A model generated the notes under the pieces. It was given only the letters and a program-made list of their open reading frames with translations. It searched no databases and was not told the DNA's origin. Source: Pipra filicauda (lineage: Eukaryota > Chordata > Aves > Passeriformes > Pipridae). From it: DNA of 64,000 bases. Below are positions 36,440 through 49,320 of the stretch, in pieces (within the stretch, counting starts at the first letter, position 1; the number at the start of each line of letters is the position of its first letter). The position numbers and the translations under genes were made by a program. The stretch lies in assembly GCF_003945595.2 (NCBI RefSeq), contig NW_024104668.1, positions 248,001 to 312,000 of the forward strand. The letters run 5' to 3'.

Positions 36440-36829
36440 GTATGTTCCTGGAGAAGGTTTGACCAAGGAAGAACTTAAAATGCAAAGATGGTATTAAAGC
36501 TGCTACAGCTTAAATTATTGTAATTTTACATCTCTTCCTGTTGTTATTTCCTTCTTAGGCATGTGAAAAAAGCATTTGTAAAGTTTCTCATAATGGTTAG
36601 TCAAAGAGCCATTGGTGATTCACAGGAGCTGGCAGAAAATATTTAAGAGAGAAATAGTTAAATATCTGAATCTCCAAGAGTGGAAATTGCACTGTGTCCC
36701 ATTGACCATGTGGTCATGGGGCATGTGTCAACAAGCACTTTGCAGAGTGCAGAGGTTTTTTCACAACAGATTTCAAAATTTCTTTTAGTTCCAGGTGAGA
36801 GTGAAAATAGAATGTTTTAAGTTCATCAC

Positions 36830-37020
36830 TGTCATGGTTTAATCTCAGCTGGCAGGTGAGTCCCATGCAGCTGCTCACTCACTCCCTTCTGATGCAATGA
36901 GGAAGAGAATTGGAAGAGTAGAAAACCCATGGGTTGAGATAAAGACAACTTACTAAGGAAAGCAAAAGCCATGCAGGCAAGCACAACAAAACAAGCAATT
37001 AATTAATTGTTTCCTATGGA
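36830..37020 (-). mobile_element. ERVL-type LTR, 3' portion (minus orientation)
   Basis: Starts TGTCATGGTTTAATCTCAGC, the reverse complement of an LTR 3' end (terminating CA on the minus strand). It continues through GAGTCCCATGCAGCTGCTCA, GAATTGGAAGAGTAGAAAAC and CCATGGGTTGAGATAAAGAC into AAAACAAGCAATTAATTAAT. These are hallmarks of the U5/R end of a common avian ERVL-like LTR family. The poly(A)-signal position looks mutated on the minus strand. It stops at about 37020, where the complementary 5' portion begins in the opposite orientation. Confidence 0.8.
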
Positions 37021-37409
37021 TTGCTGGTTTTGGCTGGGGTAGAGTTAATTTTCTTCACAGTTGCTGGTATGGAACTATATTTTGGATTTGTGTTGAGCCC
37101 AGCATTAATTAATAGAGAGATTTTTTTGTTATTGCAGAGCAGTTCTTACACAGAACCAAGGTCTTTTCTCCTTTCCATACTGCCACTCTGGTAAGGAAGT
37201 TGGGAGTACATGGGAGGTTGGGAGGAGACACAGCCGGGACAGGTGAACTTAACTGACCAAAGGGATATTCCGTACCAAATGACATCATACTCAGTATATA
37301 AAATGGAAGGAAGAGGGAAGAAGGGGGACATGTTTGGAATGATGGCATTTATCTTCTCAAGTAATGGTTATATACTACGGAGCCCTGGTCTTCTGGAGAT
37401 GGCTGATAC
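37021..37409 (+). mobile_element. ERVL-type LTR, 5' portion (plus orientation)
   Basis: Starts TTGCTGGTTTTGGCTGGGGT, matching the 5' start of the same LTR family. It runs through U3 features: GTTATTGCAGAGCAGTTCTT, GGGAGGAGACACAGCCGGGA, CTGACCAAAGGGATATTCCG, a CRE-like GACATCAT (37281-37288) and a TATA box TATATAAAA (37295-37303). It ends after CTGGAGATGGCTGATACT at about 37409. The R/U5 portion expected next is absent on the right and is instead found inverted on the left (36830-37020). Confidence 0.85.
37281..37303 (+). promoter_or_regulatory. LTR core promoter: CRE-like site and TATA box
   Basis: GACATCAT differs by one base from the cAMP-response core GACGTCAT, consistent with CpG decay. 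TATATAAAA follows 6 bp later. This is the U3 core promoter of the rearranged LTR; any transcript would run rightward into 37.4 kb and beyond. Confidence 0.5.
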
Positions 37410-37836
37410 TCTTAAGTAAAAAACTCCAATAATGCTTGGGCAAAATCCATTTAATTTTAGGGTTTCTATTTCTTTCAGGTAAATTATCAATGTCTTTCTT
37501 TCTTAGACATTTATCTGTAAGGTTTTCTCATGTTACTATGTTCTTCCTTTATATAAATTGTATAATGCTTCTATTTGTCATTTTCATTATGTGGTACCAC
37601 TTTTTATTAATCATGAGGATAACTGATCTTTCGGTTTAAGATAGGTATTATTATGCTCCTCAGACATTCAGACAACCCCATTGACAAGTTTCAACCATAG
37701 CCTCTTAAATCTGTACCTTGATTGACTGATATGAGAGAAATTCAGTTGATTTCCCTCTGTTTTTGGACCACAGAAATCTCAGGTGAGTCCCAGGGAAAGA
37801 CAATTTTTAGTGAACTTCAGCATACTCTGTGGTAGT

Positions 37837-37887
37837 GCCCTTCCCAAATCTTCGTTCATGAAGCCTGGCCATGATGATGATGATGAT
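37837..37887 (+). repeat. 51-bp dispersed sequence, copy B
   Basis: GCCCTTCCCAAATCTTCGTT through GAAGCCTGGCCATGATGATG to (GAT)n, 46 of 51 identical to 22206-22256 and in the same orientation. It lies about 430 bp right of the rearranged LTR. Confidence 0.8.
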
Positions 37888-40720
37888 TCTGCATTCAGTT
37901 ACATGGGTGTGAAATTTTTCTGGAACTTCAATGAACTTATGCAAGTCTGTCAGTGAAAATATCAGTTCTCATCAGATCATTAGTAGTGTTCAGACTTTTC
38001 TTTAATTGCAGTTTTTGGAGAGGAAATCATGTAATTAAAAATCTCAATACATTTGCTAGTGATTATGGACTCTAATATTGTATCTGCTGAAATCTCTGGG
38101 ACTTTTTATATTTAGAGTGTTTACATTCTGAAGTCATGTCATTGCCAGCCACTTCATAAGTTCTTTACCGAAGTTAAGCATTTTCAAAATGTCAAAAGCT
38201 CTTTTTATTAGCATTAATGAAGTTTCAAAAGAAGTGAGCTCCACAGATGCAATCAGCTGTTTTCAAAATCATTGCTAATTGATTTTCCCCAGATTGTCAG
38301 AGATGTTATTAATATGAGATCTGTTAAAAGTATATTTAGAAATCATTCAAACATTCACTAACATTTTCAATTTTTATATCTTTAAAAGAATTAATCGACA
38401 ACCTAAACATTGAAAATTAATGGGACACCCTGATTCTTTATGTTTATACTTAAAGAACTATTGCTATTTCTTTCTTCCTTCTTCAGTGTAACTCTGAATA
38501 ACTGGTATTTAATTTGAATATGTAACTATTGTTTGTCAGACTGTGATTTTACACTGAACTATGTATATGTAATTTACACTGCCTGTGAATTAAGCTTTTA
38601 ATAAAAGTCTCTGATCAATATGCAAAGATTAATGTCAAGAATCTGAAGGAGGTTTCAGTTTCTAATTATGCTACCTTTCTAATTGGGTTTTTTAGCTCAT
38701 TTCTAAAAAAAAAATAACATAATGCATGGTCTTTTTCTGCTGGAGATAAAACCGTATTTTATCATTTGATAAAGCCAAATCTTCTCAAATAAAAACAAAT
38801 ATGTATCCTGATGAATAACAGTAATAATAACAGTGATTATTTTTGTTGCTGGTATAATGAAGTTGTACCAGAAAGCAGTCTTATTTTTTCCCTCTCATTT
38901 CTGTCTTCTCAACTGTTTTTTATGAATTTTCTTGCTGATATGACCCTGAAATACAGTTTGCAATGCAATTTGACCTTCATTATTAATTACAAAACTACTT
39001 AAGATTAAGATAGCAGTGAATAATAGCTCTAGCATTCTTGGCAAGAATATGATAGATTGCTGTCAACTCAGTTTTCAAAGGAAAAAGATCTTTTTGTTCT
39101 GCTGGAAATGTTGACAGTCACTGTTACCTGCCCACACTTCCCAAATTTGTGATAGTATACCAGATAGTCTAAACATGAAGACTAATTTGATATAAAATTT
39201 TGATATAAAAGTCACATACCTGCTAATGAATCTTGATTTTACAACCCCTTTTGCCTGCTGAATAGTTCAATATTTCATAGTTTCCTCTTCAAAGGGTGAT
39301 GAAATCATAGAAATTACAATTCTTCTGTAGCTCAACATGTAAAATATGTGCATGACATCCAAACACAAAGAAACCATCAAAATGTGACTGTTTCTAATGG
39401 TATCTACTGGAGTATCCTTCTTAAATTCATTAAAAGGACTTTTGTTTCCTCTACTCTCACTCCTGTAATTTTTACTCAGTCTTTACCTATGTAAAACTCC
39501 CATTGTTTTCTGTAATGAGAGCATTTGAACTAATGTAGGAGCTTGAATATCATTACTCCTTTATTAGCCATAAGTACTCAGTAGTACCTCTTCAATACTT
39601 ACACCTTTAAAAATGTAACTCACCACGTGATTTTGCTGCTTTTAATACTGAACCACTTGAAAAACATTGAGTTTATTATTTTGTTCCTGAGGTTCAAAGT
39701 AAAGCTGAAAGAATAATAATAATAGTTCTCTTTTGGTTTGGTGGCTGAGCTGCAAAACTAATTGGAAATTAGTTCAAATGGAACTAAACTATTTTAGTAT
39801 TATTTTTGACAAAGTGAAAAAAAAAAAAAAAAACAAACACGAAAAAACCCCCAATGTTAATTTTTCAGTCAACTTTATGTTCTTATTCTAGTTGCCATAG
39901 TAAGTATGCAAAAACCTATTAGCAAAAGAATAAAAAAATTAAATGGGAAAAAAGCATAACTTTGAAATGAAATGTTGAAAAGTTTATTTAAAATTGTTTC
40001 ACTATTTGCAAAGGAATATTTATTCTCTTTTAAAACCTCTTTTAATAGTTTTCAGGTCTTCTTCTGGCAAACATTACTAAAAAAAAGCATTTCTTATGGT
40101 TAATGTTTTCTCGAATGTCCACTTTTCGTGAGAAAAGACTCCTACCTTACCTAGTGCTAGCAAAGCTCTGAAACTCTTATGTAATATGAATGGCTTCTAA
40201 TCCTGTGGAAGTTTGAACTTTCTATACACTGATTAAGAATTTGTGTGAGATTTTAATGTTCTTCCTGGAAACATTTACAAGGACAATTTTTTTGTAAGGT
40301 TTAGTATACAAACTCTAGTTTTCCTATGATGAAAGATAATAGAGAAAAAATACAGAGAAATTGAGCTAGCTACAATCTATGTACAGGACCCTGAAAATAC
40401 CTACAAAATAATCAAAGACTCGATGTAAATTTAGCTGTAGGAAAGATAAGCATTAGGCAGGCTGATAGGACGTTTTTCCTAGGACTGTGGCAATCCTTAC
40501 AGCAAGAATTTACATTAGGATTCAAACTAAATTACAAACTTCCCACAAAAAAATCCCCATTTTCACAAAACTTTTCCCTGAACATAATCTTTGGTTCCTC
40601 AGTAATGCAAAGCTCACCATTTTTGTGGAGGTAGAAGGGAAATGATCTGGATGGACAAGGAACTCTGGGTGATGCAGGTCCCATAGGCTGATAGTATTTC
40701 ATAAGAGTTGACCATAAAGT

Positions 40721-40752
40721 AAATAAATAAATAAATACATACATACATACAT
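40721..40752 (+). repeat. compound (AAAT)4(ACAT)4 microsatellite
   Basis: Four AAAT units followed directly by four ACAT units, 32 bp. Confidence 0.95.
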
Positions 40753-43700
40753 AAGAATTCCACAAAAAAACCCAAACATAAAATTGCTTACTCTGATATC
40801 CTGTTTTTATACATATTCAGAATCTGGCAGTTTTAAGAAACTGCTTTTGAATAGGAAATATAAGAGATATTTTTACCATCTGAGACTATTCTCCACTAAT
40901 CCCAAAGGCTATGAACTACTCTTGATTACTAAGTATGATAAGCAGCTGTCTATAAAAATATTTATTTTCTGATTCAGTGTCTGATTTAACTTTTTAAATT
41001 TAAAGTCCTTGAAGTTTTATCTTAACTTTCTAAACTTGCTTTTATCTGTTCTCTGCATGTTGGGGTGCACATGTGTGTTTGTATGTGTGTATTTGTGCAG
41101 ATAGCAACATGCTTAAACTAAGATGTCTTCTGCTTGTGAGGAAATCTAGATCTCTGCAATAAGAAGTCCATGAGTGACTTGACGCACCATGCCATATAAC
41201 TTCAGGTAACCTTCCTCAAAACTTAGATGTCATGTAGACTCTGCTATGATTTCCTGATTTTTGCCTTTTGCCTCATGTGTTGTCTTATTTCATTAACAGT
41301 CTTGACTGAGGTGGTTTTTCCCTAGGAGGAAAATTCTAGCCTGTAGCAAATTCTGGTTCATGTAAATCACATGAGAGTTCTCTGAACTAGTTATGGTTTA
41401 TTTATATCTGTGTTGTTACCAGATAACCTAATCCTGAAAGTTTGATTTAAAAAATTAATTATTACATGTTGTGATATCAATTAAAATCCATCTGGAAGCA
41501 CGGAGTTTGGTAATAATTCTGTTAAAACTTACACCCCCAGTATATTCTCCTTTATTCATTCTTAGACACATTAACATTTGTAATGACAAAGAAAGAAATA
41601 GTCTACCACTCCCAGTAATAAGACAATACTATATTTGTATCTAGGAATCAAAGGACCTATTACAGATGTCCTGAACTTACAAGTTGGTGTCTTGCTGGTG
41701 CAAAAAATTACGTGGTATAAATCAAAAAGAAGCAATGTATAGAAGCATCCAGTTTCTTTGGTGCATGGTTGCCTGTTCCAGGCGAAAGTAGGGTATTACA
41801 ATCTGGCACCACCTTAAACACTGAACTTTCAGAGAAAGAGGACATTTCAGGTTTTGAAATCTGGTTTTCTTTTGTTGTTTAGTGGTTTCATACTTCCTAT
41901 TTGGCAGAAAATACTCCCTCAGTGTGGCTCAAATTCACAGAGATTTTTAGAAATTCCTGAAGTGCTATTCCAGTAAGAGAATATTCAATCATTCCCTCAC
42001 TTCTTGCCTCTTCCTCTTGCAATGGTGTTTTGCAGCAGGAGGTGTTGCTTTATAACTACACAAGTAACTCAGACTCTGTATCATTCACAGTGTTAGTCAT
42101 TAGAGTTAACTCGAGCATAGTATAAATAATTTACATTACTTTAGATGCTGGGAATCCCAAACATTGAACAGGACTCTCCCCCCTGTGCGCCATGCCATGC
42201 CCAGCCTTACCACTATACCCACGTTGCTGAGAAGACATCATGGATAGAGGTTGCGGGCTCAGCTGCCCACTGCCAAACGAGAATAACTTGTGACACTAAT
42301 AATTACCTATGATATTTAGCTGCAGATGAGCTCTTTGTCATTTTTATGGTGCTGTTCTTCTTTCCTGTGCGCCATTGGCTGATGGATGATGGCAATAAGA
42401 AGAGTCTGAAATTATGTGGGAAGAGAAATTAACTAATTCTGTCTCTTCAGCATATGCAGAAATTTTTTCAGATCCTTCTTTTAAGCAAAATATTTTTTGT
42501 GGGTAATGTTAGAAAATGATCTTTCTATGTGTCTATGTATGCCATTGCTTGATAGTGGCAATGTAGTATCAAACCACCTAATCTTTTTTTCTACTCTGTA
42601 AAGCTTTTTAGACTGGCCACATTTTCTGAATGCAAATCTCTACATTCATGTATTTCCTTTATCTTATGTAATGGCAATTATTTCCTTTGAATAATCTGGG
42701 GAGCCTATCTCTCCATGGGGAGAACAACATGCAGATTCCACTGTGGTATGATGAAGCAACTAATATTAATATATTTTTTGTAGAACTTGTGCCTCCCTCT
42801 TACATTTTGAAAATTGAAGTGCCTTTTTTTGAACACTAATGGAAAGAGAAGTAAAGGAAACATAATCAAACTGTAAATTAAAGTTTCTCAAAATATTTGC
42901 TGTTTGCAGCAGTCGTCTACTTCAAAGCTTTAGTCATGCCAATAATGTTAGTCATTGAGGGATGTTTTTCAGTAGCATTCTAGGAATTTGGAGTAGGACT
43001 TCTTATTTTACTGCTTCTGTTGAAAAATTAGGTCCTTTTCCTTGAATATTTTTTTCTTTCTGCACTGACCTTTTGAACTTTACTCTAGGCTTTGATTATT
43101 TAGATCCAAATACTTTCTTTTTCTTTTTTTTTTCTTTTTTTTTTTTTTAATGGAGTGACAGCCTCCAGGATCTCCCCACATATGTATCTTCTATTTCTAC
43201 TGTAAAATATTCTTAGATACTGTACCAACAGATTACTAAAACAATAATGTTGTAAAATGTCTCTTTTAACAAAGCAAAAATTTCATAAGGACTATATCCT
43301 CATATATAGAATGTTTTCATAAGTGAATCCTTTATATTAAGGCATTTCATGAATCATTGCAGACATGGTAACAAAACTACTTTCTTCCCATTGTATGAAT
43401 TCACAGCTGCAGACAACAAACACAAGTCATCACATGCCATAAACTTTCATGAAGAGTGAAATGAAGTACAAGGCACATTGCATAAGAAAAAAGTCCTTGC
43501 ATTGAAAACCTTGCATCAAAATATATCAGAAAACCTCAGCGTTTAAGTCACTTCTCTTTTTCATTTCCAGTCACAATACGTTAGTTTTCATTGGAAACAA
43601 CAGAACTACATATACAAACACAACCTGGCAAGGCAATGAGATTAATTTTGTGAAGAAATAGGTTTTTAAATGTATACCTGTCAATGTTATACGGTAAGAT

Positions 43701-44828
43701 AAAACCCTGGGGGTCCCTGGAGGCTTCTCTTGTGGATATTTCACTGTTCCAATGAAAGCATGCATTTTCTTTACTTCTTCTGAAACCCATCTCCATATTT
43801 TGAAGATTACCAAGGTGACAATGTGACATGCTACATTAATTTAAACTTTTTTCTACTAAAGAAACTAGCACTGTACATGTTTATAATGGTAAAAAGGAGG
43901 AAGAAGATAGCATTTTCAGATATTTGTCCCCAAAAATGCAATTTTTTCTAAATTAAGCATAACATTACCATTAGTTTTTAAGGTATGATCCTAGACAAAT
44001 GATGCATTCTAATGAAGTATATTAATGGGATATAAAGCATATGGTAGAGTCCATTATTAAGTACATTTATAGCCTATTAATTTTGGCAGGAGTACAACAA
44101 TCAGCATTTTTTTGCAATCAGGTTCTTTGATTGCTGCTAATATTAATAGGACTTTTTTTTTTGGTTTTTGTCAGATTTCTGTGCTTCCTGGCATGACTGA
44201 ATATTGGAACAGAAAGTGTTCTCAGATTATTTAAATTCTAATCTCTCTGAAGAGGGGAATAAATATACTGTACAATCCACAAGGTTTTATTAAGCGTCAT
44301 AATTATTTTCTTAAAACTCTGCATTCAGAAGGTTCAATGAAGGCATTTTAGTAAAAGAACATTAGAAAAAGTACAATTAAGAAAGCAAGACCATTTTTTA
44401 AGGATATGTAAGAATAAAAGCTCTAACATCAGTAATTCTTCATCAATTTGATGGAATATACATTTGCAAAATAATTGTTTTATAAGTAATACAGTGCATA
44501 GCATAAATGATGGGAAGGTGAAAAAGAATCAAAGAGAAGTGTTTCCAAATGTTTACACTTGCTGTTTTGATGTCCTTAATTTACTGTCTTTTGGTGTTCT
44601 CAGTGCCAGACAGAGGCAGAAATAACAGATGAAAATGTTGATTTCTTAACCACTTGTGACATTTCGCATAGTACATTGTCAGAACAAGAGGTATTTGAAA
44701 AGAGGAAAATGAATTAAATACTCTGAATACCCAGAACTTCATTCAGAGTTGCTGGTTTATTGTTACTTTGAAAAACTAGGGCAGATGATCATGGGTGTAC
44801 CTAGACATTTGAAAAACTGGGGAGTTAC

Positions 44829-45070
44829 TTTGTCACAAAGTTGTAAAATCCACATCACATCCATACTCCTTTTGAACAGTTCCAGGAATGGTGATTCCCC
44901 CACTTCCCTAGGCAGGGTGTTGCAATGCCTGACCACCCTTTCAGTGAAGAAACTTTTCCTAATATGAAATCCAAACCTCTCCTAACATAATTTGAGACCA
45001 TTTCCTCTGGTCCTGTTACTTGTTACATGGGAGAGGATACTGACCTCACCCAGCTACAACTTCCTTCTCA
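44829..45070 (-). mobile_element. CR1 LINE internal 3' fragment without tail
   Basis: Matches minus-strand CR1 through CAGTTCCAGGAATGGTGATT, GTTGCAATGCCTGACCACCC and TTTCAGTGAAGAAACTTTTC to ATTTCCTCTGGTCCTGTTAC and CAGCTACAACTTCCTTCTCA. The octamer tail and the 3' UTR are not recognisable, so the copy is degraded at both ends or truncated. In protein terms it covers the LREVV/FFTERV part of ORF2 and is no longer open. Confidence 0.85.
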
Positions 45071-46312
45071 CTACAACATGCCACCAGTTTCTGTATACAG
45101 CAGCAGTTTCTGTATGCACCTCTATATACACAAGTCAATTCACATTGCCACCCGCTTCATCTTGCCCTGCTTAATTAATAAGTATGTTCATCAGTAGGTT
45201 ATGATTTTTTGACTTGCATCTGTGCGCATCAGGAGTCGTCCCACTGAAATATGGTTTAATATGATAAATTAAAACCTGCATAAGGAAACTCATTCTTCAG
45301 CCAATGCCTTTCACTTCATCTTCTGACTTACATTTCATCTCTTATCTTCCTATGTTACAAAGATGAATGTTTTGTAATATGTACTTTTCTACTGTCTTTT
45401 TATTATGAGCAGGTTCTTTTCTCCTCCTTTTCTTCTTCAACCTCTTCCCTTTCTCAAACCTTGCTTCAATAAATTGAATCTTCTTTTTTTCTCTCTGATT
45501 TAGATATTTAAGTCTCAAAATAAATCTGAGATAATCACTTGATCTTCTCTGTATTGATACTTTTCAACTGCAGCTCATTCACCCATAGGCTGAAATTACT
45601 AATGGTTGAAAACATCTCTCTTGTTTAAAATCCCCACTTGTTAGCTTTTATATAGAACAAAAAGTAGATATAAGAGTTTCTAAGCTAGATAATGTAATAG
45701 ACAGCAAGAAAAAAAGCCCACCCACTTATGAGTGCAACAAACTTATTGCAAGCAATGGACTACAATACATTCTGGATTAAAAATAATGAAACATCTTTTT
45801 CACATCTCTTATTATTGTGAAGAAGATGTTTTGATGAGCTATGGTCATTAACCTCCTATGAAGTCACAAGTTAGTCTGATCCTATGAGGATTAGATTAGT
45901 TATTTTTAACTAAGTTGCCAAACTAATGAGGTTATTTGAATCCATGATAATAAATTTATATTGATATTTAGATACTGTGAACTTCATATGATAATGGCTC
46001 ATCACTGGTAAGGAGAAAGTTTATTATAAATACTATGAATTAAGAGAGAGCCTAAAACAAGCTGGTTTTGTTTTCTTTGGTCATATTTCTGACTAGTAAA
46101 GCAGAATCTGATTGCTGATCCTGTTCTTAATGAAAGACATGCTTCCTTAGGGCCAGATTTCAGCTTCTGATTTTCAGCTTCCTACAGTGCAGCAAGATCA
46201 AAGTAGGATTATTATAGCACCAATGTTAGATAGCAGGCATTAGAAAACATAGGAAACAGTCATTATACACAGAACAGGCAATTCATCCTCTGATATGAAA
46301 AAAATGATTACG
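45071..46312. other. AT-rich unique-looking DNA
   Basis: No gene or dispersed repeat recognised. Confidence 0.5.
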
Positions 46313-46342
46313 ATGTGGTAAAAAACAATGTGGTAAAAAACA
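46313..46342 (+). repeat. perfect 15-bp tandem duplication
   Basis: ATGTGGTAAAAAACA occurs twice back to back (46313-46327 and 46328-46342) without a mismatch. Confidence 0.95.
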
Positions 46343-46937
46343 AGTGATATAGTGTGAGACAGGAAGTCTCATATGAACTTTTGGACTCAGACTATGAAAT
46401 ATAATCAGAGATTATGAAAGAATGAAGCTCACATGTGACTTCAGTTCATTTCTACTTTGTTTTGAAAGTGCTGCTGGCAAAGAAGGTAACAGGAAGGCAT
46501 AGAGTGAGTTTTCTTTATGTAGGAGAACTTTCCTAGTCAGACTAATAAAATTCTGTTTAGATACTTTTATTAAAAATGTGACCCTATATAATGGTCACTT
46601 AAACTGCATCCTACCTGATGCAAACCAAGGTGAAAAAAAATATTGCTTTTATCAGTAAGGTATTTCATACAATGTATATCACCTAAATCTTCAGGACAGT
46701 CCAAATGCACTCAGCCTGTGAACATTGCAGTTGCCATGGAGTAGGAAGGACCTCAATCACAGTCATGCCCAGTGACTCGTCTGTGATGACTTATAACTCT
46801 GTGATATATTTTTTGTTCTTCTTGTATATCTTTGATTCTTCTGAGCTTTAACATAGCTGAAGAAGGGATTAAGTCAGAACTTCGTATTTACATTAACTTA
46901 GCACATTTATACCTAAAAATCTTTTGTATGTATTTAG

Positions 46938-47026
46938 GACCTACAGGATTTCTCCCAATAGGTGTGTCTCTTGTTGGACTATTCAAAACACCTCCAGAAT
47001 TAAACTCAGAGCGATATTCTCCAGAG
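46938..47026 (+). other. candidate 89-nt exon-like segment
   Basis: Preceded by TTTTGTATGTATTTAG, an acceptor-like end (AG at 46936-46937), and followed by GTACTT at 47027. One frame is open and encodes PTGFLPIGVSLVGLFKTPPE followed by LNSERYSPE, whose composition is more protein-like than the neighbouring frames. I do not recognise the family. The donor is weak, there is no second exon to anchor it, and chance is the leading alternative. If real, it would be entered after one base of a codon and left at a codon boundary. Confidence 0.15.
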
Positions 47027-47404
47027 GTACTTTTTCTGGTTAAATAATCAGTAAAATTTAATTCTGAGGCTAAAAATATGATATTTTTGTTTCCTGTCTT
47101 CCTTTCTGATTTTGCAACATGTAGATACAGGGACTGGATGGTAAGAGACAGATCTTTCTATTATCTTTCACAGTTCTTCCCCAGAATTGTTTCAGAAAAA
47201 AGGAAGATGGCTGCTGAGGGCTATGAGAGTCCAAATGTAGTACTGAATGTCTACTCAATGGGATATAACAGTGTGCATAGCAGTGACAGAGTACATTACC
47301 CTGTAAAACTATGTTACACATGAATCTACTGTGTGAAGGACAGTGCGGTGTTCACATGCAGTTTCTGCTGCAGTGTCATTTCAAATAACATATTTAGATC
47401 CATG

Positions 47405-47436
47405 AAAACAAAACAAAACAAAACAAAACAAACAAC
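47405..47436 (+). repeat. (AAAAC)n microsatellite
   Basis: Five AAAAC units and a short AAC extension. Confidence 0.95.
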
Positions 47437-49320
47437 GCTTTATGAATTCTTTTTTTCATTTATGACATTTTTTTTCTTTCAAAGTGGTCATTCCCCATTC
47501 AATAAAATCAGATTTCTCTGAAAAAAAGCACCAAGCCTATGTATGCTCCGGAGCCCTTCAAAAATGTTTGGTTTGGAGAAGCCAGTCTTCACAGTATCTT
47601 CAACTTGCTGAGAGAAGATATTTTGTAAGAATTTTATGACAAAAAATGCAGAACAGTAGGTAGATAAAAATTCTCTAAAACCAGTAAAACCTTTATGCTG
47701 AGCTTGGCTTCTCCTCATGCAAAGAATCAAACCCACTCATTTAAGCAAATTTACAAGAAAACTCAGGCCAGCCCATATTTTGACATAAGTTGTAAAACCA
47801 CCCACTGCTCTCATTGTATCACATGCACTGAATCAGCAACATCTCTTGTCACTCACTTCAAAAAGTCTTGTTGCTGTAGATATTTTTCAGCAGAGCAAGG
47901 TATGAGTAAGGGACAATGGGAGGGAGGCCTTTGAAGAATTGTAAAAAGAAAGCTAAATCAAAAGGGAGAGCAACAAAAGAAGCAAGGAGAGAATACAAAT
48001 TGAAGGCACAGGGTGGGCTGGTGGTAAATAAAGAAAACTGCACTTAGGTAGGAAATGATTAATTTTCTAATGGTTTATAAAAATAGGTTATGAATTTGTA
48101 TAAGAATCGTGATTGAGCCAGCATAGAAAAACTCATGTATCTTTATGTATGTTATTTGTGAAGGAATGTAAAGAAAATTGAGCCCAGGAGCATGAAGAGA
48201 TATAGCATCCCTAGATTATATCATGGCAAGGATTGACCTTCATGGCTAGGATATAAAAATGGTTTTAATTTTAATATAGTGTGTTTTAAGGCATCTTGGG
48301 AACCTACTTACTGGATGCTTCAGACAGAGTATCTTACTTTGACAGTTTGTGTTCTTTTTGAGCTCTAATATTTTCTATTTCATCTTTCTCTAGCTTTTAT
48401 TAACACTTGTTTTATTTAAGGTATGTGTGTGAAAGACAATGGTGCCTTCTGAAAAAGAAAACCATAAAATGCCTTCAGTTAACAATGCCACATGATCTAT
48501 AGTTTGCTGTCAGTTTTTCTTTACTGTACATATTTCATTATACCTGTTACATTGTTTTTTACCTTATCTCAGGCAAGAATGACTGTTAATTTAAGAATGT
48601 GTTGAGTCCCATTTACTGCAGAATAACAAAAATTTGCTTGAAACTCAGTATCTGCTAAGCGTTGTTGTGAAGCTATGTTTGAGGCTTTTTGTTAGGTTTC
48701 TTTTAAAAATTATATAGTGATTCAAAGTAGTACTTTACATGCAGAAATTTGAGAAACTAAACTCTAATAAAGCCAAAATGAGAGAATATTCCTGGATAAC
48801 GTGTATTGAAAACAAATGGTGACTAATAGAATTTATTCAGTATCTTAAATTCTTGATACTATAAGTCATGGTTTTATTAATGTTTCTTTTAGGATGAGTT
48901 TAAATATAATTATTTATTCTGTCGAATTCCCAGCATTATTGATGGCAGATGAAGAAAAAGTTCTCAGTAACTCTATAATGTCCTTGAAACCATCACAATG
49001 GGGTCGAAGACATATGAGTATTACATAAATTAATTATACAAAATTAAAGCTGAGAACACTTTACTTTTGAAAATAATAAAAAACTATGGAATTCTTTCTT
49101 GTATGAAAATAGCAGAATTTAAATTTGATGAATATGTGATGTAAAACACATTGTCATGTTGGTATATAACAAGAAAAACAGGATAGCAAGTCTGTTTTAT
49201 CATTTGTTTTGATCCTACCTAAAATAGAGGATGCAAATACCATTGTTGTCTTCCTGTCTTTGACTTCAACTGACACATTCCAGTTTCTATTACATTGTAA
49301 GGTAAACATGCAGGTATTCT
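47437..49320. other. AT-rich unique-looking DNA
   Basis: No gene or dispersed repeat recognised. Confidence 0.5.

Larger units (their letters stand above)
31081..36829. other. AT-rich unique-looking DNA with low-complexity tracts
   Basis: No gene recognised over about 5.7 kb. It contains the palindrome at 31492, an A/C tract at 32050-32084 and a G/T tract at 35154-35240. Open frames at 34277-34492 (plus) and 34584-34838 (minus) have no recognised domain. A tiny exon-like segment is noted at 36419-36439. Confidence 0.5.
37410..44828. other. AT-rich unique-looking DNA
   Basis: About 7.4 kb without a recognised gene. It includes copy B of the 51-bp sequence (37837-37887), a poly(A) run at about 39819-39834, a compound microsatellite at 40721-40752, a T-rich run at 43120-43150, and a locally GC-richer, high-complexity stretch at 42150-42420. 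Confidence 0.5.

Noticed and set aside
47108..47160. Acceptor/donor pair around GGACTGGATG with GTAAGA
   Set aside because: The enclosed segment would be only about 10 bases and has no supporting coding signal.
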